Below, one piece after another: positions 44,481 to 53,616 of a stretch of DNA of 64,000 nt. This DNA comes from Nocardia sp. alder85J (lineage in GTDB: Bacteria > Actinomycetota > Actinomycetes > Mycobacteriales > Mycobacteriaceae), in the NCBI RefSeq assembly GCF_020176955.2, contig NZ_JAIUCZ020000001.1, forward strand, positions 434,001 through 498,000, given 5' to 3'. Within the stretch, counting starts at the first letter, position 1; each line of letters begins with the position of its first letter. The translations under genes and the position numbers were made by a program. The notes under the pieces are model-generated. The model was not told where the DNA came from and searched no databases. It was given only the letters and a program-made list of their open reading frames with translations.

Positions 44481-45317
44481 ATGAGCGAGAAGGGCGCGGG
44501 CCGCGCGAAGGTCGACGACGAAGACCGCGGCATCTCCTTCGGCGTCATCGCGTCCGCCGCGATCATCGCGCTGATCGTGATCGTCGGTGTGTTCATGTGG
44601 GTCGGGCACGGCGGCTCGGGCCCGAAGCACGCCGAGTCGGCGCCGACACCGGTGGCCGGCAGCGGTGCGACCGGCTTCGCCGATCCGCAGGTCGACCTGT
44701 TCGGCCGGCGGGTGGATGTGCCGAACAATCCGGACGGCCAACCGCTGCCGCAGGATTCGGGCGTGCACAAGCCCACGGACGCGGACTGGCTGACCGCGGC
44801 CCCGGCGGGGACGACGGACCCCCGTGGCTGGCAACGGGTGTACGGCGCGACGGTGCCGTTCTCCACCAGCGACGGTCCCCTGCGGATCGACAACGGTCTG
44901 GCGGTGGGGTATTCGCACACCCCGCAGGGGGCCGTGCTGGCCGCCGCGCAGATCACCTACCGCTTCAACGCGCGCCCGGCGGATCGGGACCTGTATGTCA
45001 CGCAGGTGCGGGCGTCGGCGCAGCAGATCGCCGCGTACGACAAGGCCCGCGCCGACGGCAAGCTGCCCGACCAGCAACCGGAGCGGGTGACGCGATATCT
45101 GGTGGCGCCGGACGCCTTCCAGATCGAGAACTACGCCGACGACATGGCCATCGTGCGGCTGGCCGCGCGCGGGCCGGTCAACGACGGCAAGCAATTGTGG
45201 GCGGCCATCCGGCTGGTCATGGTCTGGGACGGCGGTGACTGGCGGCTCAAGCCCACCGAATCCCGCAGTGCGCAGACGGAATACGTGGATTCCCTGGCTG
45301 GGTGGACCAAATGGTGA
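44481..45317 (+). CDS. VirB8-like/DUF8175-like bitopic protein
   Basis: 278 aa. One membrane helix (about 19-42) and a large extracellular domain. GWQRVYGATVPFSTSDGPLRIDNGLAVGYSHTPQGAVLAAAQITYRF (about residues 115-161) and the end VMVWDGGDWRLKP resemble NTF2/VirB8-fold domains of the TcpC type that stabilise the inner membrane complex. The assignment is by layout and position. The stop overlaps the region of the next start. Confidence 0.6.
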   Translation: MSEKGAGRAKVDDEDRGISFGVIASAAIIALIVIVGVFMWVGHGGSGPKHAESAPTPVAGSGATGFADPQVDLFGRRVDVPNNPDGQPLPQDSGVHKPTDADWLTAAPAGTTDPRGWQRVYGATVPFSTSDGPLRIDNGLAVGYSHTPQGAVLAAAQITYRFNARPADRDLYVTQVRASAQQIAAYDKARADGKLPDQQPERVTRYLVAPDAFQIENYADDMAIVRLAARGPVNDGKQLWAAIRLVMVWDGGDWRLKPTESRSAQTEYVDSLAGWTKW

Positions 45318-45328
45318 GAGGGGCGACC

Positions 45329-46819
45329 ATGTTGAGGCGCATCATGACGATCCTGGCGGTGGTCTTCACCGTCATGGTCGCGACGCCTACGGTGGCTTAC
45401 GGACAGACCTACGGATTCGACCAGACGTGCAACGAATTACACGACACCCTGGACGGAATCGGCGTACCCGGCGTCACTCTCGGTGACGCGGCGTCCGCGG
45501 CCTGTAAGGCGGGCAACGCCGCCACCCACCCCGGCGACGCCGCGGTGGCCGTGCGCGACAAGGCGTGGGACTCCACCTTCGGCAAGGTGGTCGACTCGCT
45601 GATGAGCGGCCTCGGGCAGGCGCTGATCCTGGGCCTGACATTCTGGATGAAGGTGCCCAACGAGCGAATAAGCGACGCGGGCAACCTCTTCCGGAAGATC
45701 AACGACTACACGTACCAGGCACAGATCCTGCTGTTGATAGTCTCGGTGATCCTCACCGGCGGCAGACTCGCGGAGGCCAGACGCGGCGCCGCCCTCAGCG
45801 AGGCGGCGGAATCGTTCCGGATGTTCGCCCGCGTGGTGTTCAGCTCCTGGATGCTCGGCGCGGTGGTGGTGGCCGGTACCCAGGCGTCGGATCGCTTCTC
45901 CTCCTGGATCATCGAGGACGCCACCAACGGCAACGCCAAGGACATCGCCGAGTTGATGGTGAAAACGTCCAAGTTGCAGGCGTTCTCACCCGGCCTGGTG
46001 CTGATCATCGCGATCGTCGGCCTGCTCGGGGCGCTGGCGCAGATCATCCTGGCGATCGTCCGGCAGGGCCTGCTGGTGGTGGCCGCGGGGGTGCTGCCGC
46101 TGGCGGCCGCCGCGGGCGGCACCAGTACCGGCAGGCAGGCGTATCCCAAGCTGATCGGCTGGATCATCGCGTTCATGCTGTGGAAACCGGTGGCCGCGAT
46201 CGTGTACATGATCGCCTTCGTCACCGTCGGCTACACCGATCAGAGCAATCCGACCTCGGGTATCCCGGACGCCGATCAGGCGCAGCGGATGCTGGTGGCG
46301 CTGGTGCTGCTGGGCAGCGTCGCGTTCGTGCTGCCGGCGCTGATGCGGCTGGTGACACCGGCGGTGGCGATCGTCGGCAGCGGTGGCTCCGGCCTCAACG
46401 CCACCGGCGGCCTGCTGCTGGGCGCCGCCGCACTGGGTGCGGTGGGCACCAAGGCCGTCGGCATCCGCGCCGCGGCGGCGGTCGGCCAGCCGGGTTACGT
46501 GGGCGGTCGTGGTGGCGGTCCCCGGCCGCCGGGTGGCGCGGCCGGTCCGCGCGGTGGTGGTGGCGGCGGTCCGCGGCCGCCGGGCGTTCCGCCCCGCGGG
46601 CCCGCCGGGGGTGGCGCCGCGGGAGCCGCGCGTCCTGCCGGGGCCGCGGCGCCGAGCGCAGTAGCATCCGGCGCATCCCGGGCGATGACCCGGATCACCA
46701 ATACCGCCCGCGCCGCCGGTGCCGCCGTGCACCGCGCCGACGCCGCGGCGGGCGACGTCGCCGGCGACCGCTGGGCGAACCGCGCACCCGACCTCGGTAG
46801 GAGCACCATTCCGCGATGA
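45329..46819 (+). CDS. TrbL/VirB6-like polytopic channel protein
   Basis: 496 aa from ATG 45329 (GAGAGGGG upstream; GTG 45302 and ATG 45311 also in frame). A signal peptide (LRRIMTILAVVFTVMVATPTVAYG) is followed by about seven membrane helices between residues 90 and 390. AQIILAIVRQGLLVVAAGVLPLAAA and GWIIAFMLWKPVAAIVYMIAF are the family's core. The tail is Gly/Pro/Arg-rich and then Ala-rich. It is expected to form the inner membrane pore of the apparatus. It overlaps the next gene by four bases. Confidence 0.75.
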   Translation: MLRRIMTILAVVFTVMVATPTVAYGQTYGFDQTCNELHDTLDGIGVPGVTLGDAASAACKAGNAATHPGDAAVAVRDKAWDSTFGKVVDSLMSGLGQALILGLTFWMKVPNERISDAGNLFRKINDYTYQAQILLLIVSVILTGGRLAEARRGAALSEAAESFRMFARVVFSSWMLGAVVVAGTQASDRFSSWIIEDATNGNAKDIAELMVKTSKLQAFSPGLVLIIAIVGLLGALAQIILAIVRQGLLVVAAGVLPLAAAAGGTSTGRQAYPKLIGWIIAFMLWKPVAAIVYMIAFVTVGYTDQSNPTSGIPDADQAQRMLVALVLLGSVAFVLPALMRLVTPAVAIVGSGGSGLNATGGLLLGAAALGAVGTKAVGIRAAAAVGQPGYVGGRGGGPRPPGGAAGPRGGGGGGPRPPGVPPRGPAGGGAAGAARPAGAAAPSAVASGASRAMTRITNTARAAGAAVHRADAAAGDVAGDRWANRAPDLGRSTIPR

Positions 46820-48306
46820 CGATGACCGACGGGTACGAGCACCGCTCGTACGGTTTGTGGCAGAAGCCCCGCAGCGCAGGCCTTTTCGGTCTGCGGTGGG
46901 GGGAGACGGTCCTCGGTTTCGTCGTGGTGATCTCGGCTCTGCTGACCGCGCTGGTGGCCGGTCCCAAGCCCGCGTTCTTCGTGGCGGGCATCGGCGCGGT
47001 CGTGATGGTTCCACTGGTATGGCGGACCGGGGGCCGCTCCGGCTACGAGACGGGATTGATGATGTTCCATTGGTTGCGCGGGCGCAGCAACGGCGAGCAC
47101 GTCTATCGGGGCGGCCGGTTCTCGCGGATTCCCGGTGGTGTGGCCCGGCTGCCCGGACTGATGGCGCCGTCGAAGCTGTACGAGGGCATCGACGCCGGCG
47201 GTTACAGCTTCGGGATGATCCACCTGCCACAGTTCGCCCAGTACACGGTGGTGCTGCGGGCGTGGCCGCAGGGCCACGAGGCGGTGGACCAGCCGGTGAT
47301 CGACCGCTGGGTCTCCGCGTGGGGCACCTTCCTGGCCTCGCTCGGGCAGACCTCGGACATCATCGCGGTGGTGCCGGTGATCGATACCGTCCCGGAGACG
47401 GGCAACCGGTTGCTCACCGAGGTCTCGACCATCACCCATCCGGACGCGCCCGCGCTGGCCCAGCAGGTGATGTACGAACTGGCCACCGAATTGCCGCAGG
47501 AGCGGGTGCAATTGCTGCCGCGGGTGGCGATCACGTTCAAGGCGACCACCGCCGAGCGCCGCAAGAATCCGGCCGAGGAGGCCGTGGAGATCGGCCGCCG
47601 GCTGCCCGGTATCTGCGCCGCGCTGGCCGAGGCCGGTGTGCGCGCGCAGCCGATGTCGGCCGACGAGGTGATCGCCTTCATCCGCCGCAGTTACGATCCC
47701 GCCGCGCAGGCCGACCTGGAGGTGGCCGTCGGCGAGCCCGGCGGGCACGGGCTGGACTGGGCCGACGCCGGGCCGATCTCGCACGAGGAACGCTGGGACC
47801 ACTTCCTGCACGACGGCGGCCGCTCGGTCACCTGGGAGATGGACATGGCGCCGGAGGGCGCGGTGGACGAGCGGGTGCTGCAACGACTGCTGGCGCCCAA
47901 TCCCGAGGTGCCGCGCAAGCGGATCGCCATCGTGTACCGGCCGCATTCGGCCGCCGACGCCGCCGAGATCGTCGACGACGACTACAAGAACGCGCTGGTG
48001 GCCCAGCAGAGTGAACGCGGCGTCGTCTCCGCCGCCGCCACCCTGCGCGTCGGCGCCACCCAGCAGGCTCGTGAGGAGCAGGCGCGCGGGCACGGCGTCA
48101 CCCGGTTCGGCGTGCTGGTGACCATCACCGAACCGTTGCGCGGCGATCTGCCGCGCGTCGAGGCGATCACGCGCGACCTGTCGACCCAGGCGCGCCTGCG
48201 GATCCGGCGATGCTACCGCTACCAGGCGGCCGCCTTCGCGGCCTCGCTCGGGTGCGGGGTGATCCTGCCGGAACACGCCACAATTCCCAAGGCATTGGCG
48301 GGGTGA
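46816..48306 (+). CDS. SCO6880-family (PrgI/VirB4-N-like) protein
   Basis: 496 aa. Two membrane helices near the N-terminus (about 31-48 and 53-70), as in VirB3/PrgI proteins, then a long cytoplasmic domain resembling the N-terminal domain of VirB4. The starting segment YGLWQKPRSAGLFGLRWGETV and the middle part VSAWGTFLASLGQTSDIIAVVPVIDTVPE are typical of the SCO6880 family. It has no Walker motifs; the ATPase is the next gene. The overlap with the previous stop and a six-base gap to the next gene show tight coupling. Confidence 0.8.
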   Translation: MTMTDGYEHRSYGLWQKPRSAGLFGLRWGETVLGFVVVISALLTALVAGPKPAFFVAGIGAVVMVPLVWRTGGRSGYETGLMMFHWLRGRSNGEHVYRGGRFSRIPGGVARLPGLMAPSKLYEGIDAGGYSFGMIHLPQFAQYTVVLRAWPQGHEAVDQPVIDRWVSAWGTFLASLGQTSDIIAVVPVIDTVPETGNRLLTEVSTITHPDAPALAQQVMYELATELPQERVQLLPRVAITFKATTAERRKNPAEEAVEIGRRLPGICAALAEAGVRAQPMSADEVIAFIRRSYDPAAQADLEVAVGEPGGHGLDWADAGPISHEERWDHFLHDGGRSVTWEMDMAPEGAVDERVLQRLLAPNPEVPRKRIAIVYRPHSAADAAEIVDDDYKNALVAQQSERGVVSAAATLRVGATQQAREEQARGHGVTRFGVLVTITEPLRGDLPRVEAITRDLSTQARLRIRRCYRYQAAAFAASLGCGVILPEHATIPKALAG

Positions 48307-48312
48307 TCGACC

Positions 48313-51300
48313 ATGGCAGGTGAGTTCGGCGAGCCGCCGGTCCGGTACCGCGGCCGACCCCCGCGCTACGGGGACCGGATCGTGGACCCGGAGAATCCGC
48401 TGCCACCGCGGCGCACACCGCCGCGGGAGGGCGAGGACGGCTGGGCGATCGAGTCGTACACCCCCGGTGAGCCGCGCGCCGGACAACCCGCTGACTGGGA
48501 CGACGCCCCGGTACGCCCGGTGCGCCGAGGCCCGGCGCCGGTCGGCCTCGCCGGCGAACCCGCCACGCCCGGAGCCGGTTTCGCGGAGGTGGGTGACCCG
48601 GCGCTGCCCACGCACCGCCGCCCGGCCGATCCCACGGCGATGGACGCCGCACCGCGCTCGCGCGGCCGTGCCCCGGTCGAATCCGGCCGTGCCGCAGTGG
48701 AACCCGGCCGCACTGCACTCGAGCCCGGCCGCGCCGCGGCCGACCCGGGTCGTGCCCCGCTCGAGTCCGGCCGTGCCGCGCTCGAGTTCGGTCGTGCCCC
48801 GCTCGAGTCCGGCCGTGCCGCGGGAGAATCCGGCCGTGATGCACCCCAGTCCGGCCGCGGCGCCATGGAATCCGGCCGTGCCGCCGCCGAACTCGACCGT
48901 GGCGCCCTGGAGTCCGGTCGTGGTGCGGTGGAGTCCGGCCGCGCTGCCCCCGAATCCGGTCGCGGCGTGGTCGAACCCGGTACTGCCGAACGCGGCCAGG
49001 ACCGCGACATGTCGGGCGCCGCAGGCGATTCCGACACCACTCGCCGCCGCCTGCGTGCGCGTCGCGAGGACCTCGCCCCCGCTGCGGGCGCCGAAATCTC
49101 CACCCGCTCATCGGGAGCCGCAATGTCCTCGCGCTCAACAGGTTCCGAGCCGCCCGCCGACGGCCCCCGCACCGGCCAGCGTCGCCGCGGACTCGAGGAA
49201 CTGGCCGAGCGCCAGCCGGTGCGCCGCCCGGGACACGCCGGTAGCGGCGATGCTCCGCAGTCCGGCGGCCCGGCCGGCGTACCCCGCTCGGGCGGTCCGG
49301 ACGCTCCACACCGCAGTGACGCCACCGGCACCTCCTCTCGGGACGGCTCGCCGGACGCTCCGCACCGCACCGATGGCCTGGATGGTTTGCGTCATGGCGC
49401 GAGCACGGATGATTCGCACCGCAGCGGTGGTCCGGATGGTTCGCATCGTGGCGCAGGCGCGGACGGCTCGCACCGTGGCGGTGTCCCGGACGCACCGCGC
49501 CGCGGCTCCGGTCAGGAGGGGGCGGCCCGGCGTCCGGCCGGAGATCCGCGCCGGTCCGGGGGACGCGGTGAGCCGGGGGCGACCGGGCGCACGGCGGGCA
49601 GCCGCGCGCAGACCGGCCGCGACGGTGGAGCGCGTGGCCAGCGGCGGCCCTACGGTGAGCTCGACCCCGGCCGCAACGGCCGGAATGCGCTGGGCCGCAA
49701 CACACTTCCGCCCACCGGGCAACCGCCCCGGCTGGACGGCCGGGCGGCCCGCGCCGCCGCCACGCCGCCGCCGGGTGAGCGGCCCGCGAAGCGCAAGGCC
49801 GCTAAGCAGAAGAAGCAGGGCCCGCCGCTGCTGGACGATCTGCGCCGCGCCCAGCTGGAGGCGGTGGCCCGCGAACGCAGCGGGTTGCGCGCCGCCTGGG
49901 CCGCGTTCCGGATCCGCACCGACGACCTGCGGCGGGCCAATGCCATCGCCCGCACCGAGGCGGTCGTGCAGGACCGGTTCGACCGGGACACCCAGCAACT
50001 CACCGATCGCGGCTACGCCGGCGAGGGCGGTGGCCGGATGAACGTGATCGGCCGCCCGGTCGAGTACCGCGCCACCACCGCCCAGGTCGCGGGCCTGTGG
50101 CCGTGGTCGGTCGGCGCCGGTGCGCCGCTGATCGGCACCCCGCTCGGCTCGCATCTGCACACCGGCGCGCCGGTCTGCTTCGACCCGATGAACTGGTTCA
50201 TGCGCGGCAGCTTCATCACCGCGCCGAGCCTGTTCGTGCTGGGGCTCAACGGTTTCGGCAAATCGTCGCTGGTGCGCCGGATCGTGCTCGGCGGTGTGGC
50301 GCAGGGCATCACGCCGCTGATCCTCGCCGACGTCAAGCCGGACTACCGGCGCCTGGTGGAGATGGTCGGCGGCCAGGTCATCGACCTCGGTTACGGGCAC
50401 GGCAAGGTGAATCCGCTGGCGGCGGGCGTGCTCGGCTCGATCGTGCCGCTGCTGGACGACCTGCCCGCACTGCAACTCCAGGTGATGCAGGAGTTGCGCG
50501 CCCGGCAGGTCACCCTGATCGCGGGCCTGGTCGAACTGGTCCGCGGCGCCCGGGTGGCCGATTTCGAGGAGACGCTGATCTCGACCGCGCTGCGCATCCT
50601 CTACCGCGAGGGCAGCGATTTCGCCCCGGACCGCCCGCCGATCATGGACAACCTGCTGGACGTGATCGTCGACGGCGGCGACGAGCTGATGCTCGATGCC
50701 GGCGCCGATAATCCGGACGAATACCAGGAGGCCATCAAGGGTCTGCGGCGGTCGCTGCGCGCGCTCACCCAGGGCCCGTTCGGCGCGGTGTTCAACGGCC
50801 AGACCACCACACCGATCGACACCTCGTCGGTCGCGGTGTGCATCGACGTGTCGCACATCCCCAACGGCGACAAGAAGCTCAAGGCCGCCGTGATGCTGGC
50901 CTGCTGGGCCGACGGTTTCGCCTCGGTGGAGGCCGCGCACGTTCTCGCGGACGCGGGGATGGGCCCGCAGCGCTACTTCCAGGTCGTGATGGACGAGCTG
51001 TGGCAGGTGCTCGGCCTCGGCGACTTCATGGTCGACCGCGTCGACGAGCTGACCCGTCTGCAACGTGCCATCGCCACCTCGCTGATCATGATCAGCCACA
51101 CCATCAAGGACCTCCAGGCCCTCGGTTCGGAGGCCGCGATCGCGAAGGCGCTGGGCTTCCTGGAACGTGCGCGCGCGAAGATCTTCGGCGCGCTGCCGCC
51201 GGAGGAGATCAAGCGGCTGGATTCGACGGTGCCGTTCACCTCCGCCGAGGAGGAGATGGTCACGGGATGGTCGGCGCCGCAGGCGCTCACGGGCGAGGCG

Positions 51301-51564
51301 CTCAAACCGGGCCAGGCCCGCCCGCCGGCGCCGGGCACCGGCAAATTCCTCCTGAAGGTCGGCGAGGACCGCCGGCCGGGCATCCCGTTCCACATGGAAT
51401 TCACGCCGTCCGAACAGGACAGCGGCATCCACGAGACGAATCAGCGGTTCAGTGAATTCGGTGCGGGCCCGGACGAGAACGGCGCCTACGGTTATCCGCC
51501 CGAGGCGGCGACGGAGTTCATCGACGAGGACGGCACCGGCGGGGACGAAGGGCACGTCGCATGA
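48313..51564 (+). CDS. VirB4-type ATPase with long repeat-rich N-terminus
   Basis: 1083 aa. Residues 1-500 are disordered: Pro/Arg-rich, then 15 heptads of GRAxxES type (118-222), then Gly/Ser/His/Asp repeats (about 310-400), then Arg-rich. The ATPase (about 575-1040) has Walker A GLNGFGKSS with K650 and Walker B FQVVMDELWQ with D894-E895. The AAA core powers T4SS assembly and transport. VirB4 normally carries its own N-domain; here that function is probably supplied by the previous gene. The low-complexity half is unusual for the family and may interact with envelope components. Confidence 0.85.
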   Translation: MAGEFGEPPVRYRGRPPRYGDRIVDPENPLPPRRTPPREGEDGWAIESYTPGEPRAGQPADWDDAPVRPVRRGPAPVGLAGEPATPGAGFAEVGDPALPTHRRPADPTAMDAAPRSRGRAPVESGRAAVEPGRTALEPGRAAADPGRAPLESGRAALEFGRAPLESGRAAGESGRDAPQSGRGAMESGRAAAELDRGALESGRGAVESGRAAPESGRGVVEPGTAERGQDRDMSGAAGDSDTTRRRLRARREDLAPAAGAEISTRSSGAAMSSRSTGSEPPADGPRTGQRRRGLEELAERQPVRRPGHAGSGDAPQSGGPAGVPRSGGPDAPHRSDATGTSSRDGSPDAPHRTDGLDGLRHGASTDDSHRSGGPDGSHRGAGADGSHRGGVPDAPRRGSGQEGAARRPAGDPRRSGGRGEPGATGRTAGSRAQTGRDGGARGQRRPYGELDPGRNGRNALGRNTLPPTGQPPRLDGRAARAAATPPPGERPAKRKAAKQKKQGPPLLDDLRRAQLEAVARERSGLRAAWAAFRIRTDDLRRANAIARTEAVVQDRFDRDTQQLTDRGYAGEGGGRMNVIGRPVEYRATTAQVAGLWPWSVGAGAPLIGTPLGSHLHTGAPVCFDPMNWFMRGSFITAPSLFVLGLNGFGKSSLVRRIVLGGVAQGITPLILADVKPDYRRLVEMVGGQVIDLGYGHGKVNPLAAGVLGSIVPLLDDLPALQLQVMQELRARQVTLIAGLVELVRGARVADFEETLISTALRILYREGSDFAPDRPPIMDNLLDVIVDGGDELMLDAGADNPDEYQEAIKGLRRSLRALTQGPFGAVFNGQTTTPIDTSSVAVCIDVSHIPNGDKKLKAAVMLACWADGFASVEAAHVLADAGMGPQRYFQVVMDELWQVLGLGDFMVDRVDELTRLQRAIATSLIMISHTIKDLQALGSEAAIAKALGFLERARAKIFGALPPEEIKRLDSTVPFTSAEEEMVTGWSAPQALTGEALKPGQARPPAPGTGKFLLKVGEDRRPGIPFHMEFTPSEQDSGIHETNQRFSEFGAGPDENGAYGYPPEAATEFIDEDGTGGDEGHVA
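48664..48978 (+). repeat. Fifteen 21-bp tandem repeats encoding GRAxxES heptads
   Basis: Units GRAPVES, GRAAVEP, GRTALEP, GRAAADP, GRAPLES and so on through GRGVVEP, in frame with the VirB4-like gene. Copies differ at the nucleotide level but keep the Gly-Arg pair and usually the Glu-Ser. Confidence 0.9.
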
Positions 51565-51869
51565 TGCCGCACAGATCGTATCGAAGAGTCTCGCCGCGGG
51601 TCAGAGAGGCCGCGGTCGAACAGGTGCTGGCGCTCACCGGCACGCTGCGCAGCGAATCGGAGGCGTGCCGGGTGGTGGCCGAACAGATCGGCGTGCATAC
51701 CAATTCGGTGCGCAACTGGGTCCGGGCCGCGCAGGAACCGGGCCTGGATCGGATGGATGCCGTCGCGTTACGCCGCAAGGTGGCGCTGTTACAGCAGCAA
51801 CTGGCCGCCGCGGCCGAGATGAACCGCACCCTCGTCGAATCCCTCAACGAAGCCGAACACCACACATGA
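51561..51869 (+). CDS. IS3 OrfA-like helix-turn-helix protein within the operon
   Basis: 102 aa. SPRVREAAVEQVLALTG and ACRVVAEQIGVHTNSVRNWVRAAQE are the HTH of IS3-type transposase OrfA, and residues about 68-100 form the leucine-zipper-like coil. No orfB follows and no terminal inverted repeats are visible. Its ATG overlaps the ATPase stop and its stop overlaps the next micro-ORF, so it looks like a built-in, domesticated gene, perhaps a regulator or DNA-binding factor. Confidence 0.75.
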   Translation: MMPHRSYRRVSPRVREAAVEQVLALTGTLRSESEACRVVAEQIGVHTNSVRNWVRAAQEPGLDRMDAVALRRKVALLQQQLAAAAEMNRTLVESLNEAEHHT

Positions 51870-51949
51870 CCCGTGCCACCCGCACCGCGGCCGGACCGGC
51901 CGCCCGCCGCGCGGGGATCCGCCGCGCCGCCCCGCCGGGGGCCCGGTGA
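51866..51949 (+). CDS. Candidate 27-aa linker ORF
   Basis: ATG 51866 overlaps the stop of the OrfA-like gene (ATGA) and its TGA overlaps the GTG of the hydrolase gene (GTGA). The peptide (MTRATRTAAGPAARRAGIRR, then AAPPGAR) is Arg/Ala-rich. It fills the only larger gap in this part of the cluster and would keep ribosomes moving between genes. It could be a chance frame. Confidence 0.35.
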   Translation: MTRATRTAAGPAARRAGIRRAAPPGAR

Positions 51950-53616
51950 ACGCCAAGGCCTTGTTGTGGGTGGGCGTGGGGAGCGTGATCGCCCTCGTGG
52001 TCCTCGTGGTGGTGATCGTGCTGCCGTCGGTGGAGGACCAGTGCGCCGATCAACCGACGGTCGCCTCCACCACTGCGCCGCCGCCGGCCGGGACGTCGTC
52101 CTCGGTGCGCGCCGACGGCCCGGCGCCGGGTACCGCCACCCGCACCTCGATCGTGAACGCGCCTGCGGCGGCGACGAATCCGGCCGCCGCGGGCACCGCC
52201 TCGCTGGCGTCGGGGATCGGGCCGATCCGGCGCACCTGGCCGTTGCCGCAGGGCTCCTTCTACATCTCCGATCCGTTCGGCGCCCGCAACGGCACCCACC
52301 TCGGGGTCGACATGGCCGCCCCCGACGGCACCCCGATCTACTCGGTGGCCGACGGCACCGTGGTCGCGGCGGGTCCGGCCACGGGTTTCGGCAACTGGAT
52401 CGTGATCGATTCGGTGGATGTCAACGGCCGGCCGTTCTCCGCGGTGTACGGCCACGAATGGGACAGCGGGATCCGGGTGCGCACCGGGCAGACGGTGCAC
52501 GCGGGTGATCTGATCGGCGCCGTCGGCTCGGCGGGCGAATCCACCGGCTCCCACCTGCATTTCGAGATCGTGCCGGGCGGTCGCTTCGCCGGCGGTCACC
52601 AGATCGATCCGCTGCCCTGGCTGGACGGCGCCCCCACCCCGGAATCCGCGGGGGCGTGGCCGTTCTCGGTGAATCCGTTGTGCAACCGCGGATTCGGCAC
52701 CGCCGGCGGCGCGCTCGCGGGCGGCAAGGTGCCGCCCGAACTGGAGATCTGGTACCGCCGGGCCGGATCGCTGTGCCCGGAGATCACCCCGTCGATCCTG
52801 GCCGCGCAGGGCCGCCAGGAGTCCGGTTTCCGGCGCGGGCTGACCTCCCCGGCCGGGGCGCAGGGCCTGGCCCAATTCCTGCCCGGCACCGCCGCATCCA
52901 TCGATCCCGACGACGGCAAGCCGTATCTGCTCGACGTGGAGGGCAACGGCAATCCGAGCCTCTGGGACGACGGTGACGCGATCATCGCCCAGGGCCGGTA
53001 CATGTGCTCGCTGGCACATCGGATCGAGGGCTGGATCGGTGAAGGCAAGGTGCGCGGCGATGTCGTCCCGCTGGCGCTGGCGGCCTACAACGCCGGTGAG
53101 GGCGCGGTGCTGGCCTCCGGCGGGATGCCGAATCAGGTGCCCGCGCACCTCTCCGAGACCCAGCCCTACGTGGCGAACATCCTCGCGATGGAACCGCAGT
53201 ACCGGGCGCCGGGGTCGCTGGGCCGGTTCGAGCCGGACGGCCGATCCGGCGGCCAGGAGATCCTCGGTGCGGCACAACAGTATCTGGGCACGCCGTACGT
53301 GTGGGGCGGCGGCGGCCCGGAGGGTCCCACCGGCGGCGGCCTGGACGGCCCCGGCCTCACCTCGGCCGCGGTGTTCGCCGCCTCGGCGGGCACGGTCACC
53401 CTGCCCCGCACCGCCGAACAGCAGTGGGAGTTCGGCGGCGAGGTGCCGATCGCCCGTGCCCAGCAAGGTGATCTGGTGTTCTCGCGATTCGGGCCGCGCG
53501 GCCCGGCGGAGGTGGGTGTGTACGTCGGTGAGGGCATGATGATCCGGTCCGCCGAGCCGTCCGGGGTCACCCAGGTTCCGGTGCCCGGCGACGCGCGATT
53601 GCGGAGGGTGCTGTGA
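51946..53616 (+). CDS. VirB1-like triple-domain cell-wall hydrolase
   Basis: 556 aa. One N-terminal membrane helix (8-27). LytM/M23 peptidase domain (about 95-230) with HLGVD (H118, D122), H170 and HLH (H203, H205), all metal ligands present. Lytic transglycosylase domain (about 260-420) with QESGF, catalytic E292, and AQGLAQFLPGT. NlpC/P60 domain (about 435-550): YLGTPYVWGGGG is intact, but the catalytic cysteine of the usual DCSGL is G468 (LDGPGL) and the His before VGxYxG is E522. The first two domains should open peptidoglycan for the secretion channel; the third is a pseudoenzyme. Confidence 0.88.
   Translation: MNAKALLWVGVGSVIALVVLVVVIVLPSVEDQCADQPTVASTTAPPPAGTSSSVRADGPAPGTATRTSIVNAPAAATNPAAAGTASLASGIGPIRRTWPLPQGSFYISDPFGARNGTHLGVDMAAPDGTPIYSVADGTVVAAGPATGFGNWIVIDSVDVNGRPFSAVYGHEWDSGIRVRTGQTVHAGDLIGAVGSAGESTGSHLHFEIVPGGRFAGGHQIDPLPWLDGAPTPESAGAWPFSVNPLCNRGFGTAGGALAGGKVPPELEIWYRRAGSLCPEITPSILAAQGRQESGFRRGLTSPAGAQGLAQFLPGTAASIDPDDGKPYLLDVEGNGNPSLWDDGDAIIAQGRYMCSLAHRIEGWIGEGKVRGDVVPLALAAYNAGEGAVLASGGMPNQVPAHLSETQPYVANILAMEPQYRAPGSLGRFEPDGRSGGQEILGAAQQYLGTPYVWGGGGPEGPTGGGLDGPGLTSAAVFAASAGTVTLPRTAEQQWEFGGEVPIARAQQGDLVFSRFGPRGPAEVGVYVGEGMMIRSAEPSGVTQVPVPGDARLRRVL

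Noticed and set aside
48664..48978. CRISPR-like array
   Set aside because: The 21-bp units are in-frame coding repeats without spacers; no cas genes are present.
49135..51555. 806-codon frame on the - strand
   Set aside because: Antisense to the VirB4-like ATPase; no domain.
51561..51869. A live IS3 element
   Set aside because: No orfB, no terminal inverted repeats and exact coupling with neighbours; it is better explained as a domesticated gene.
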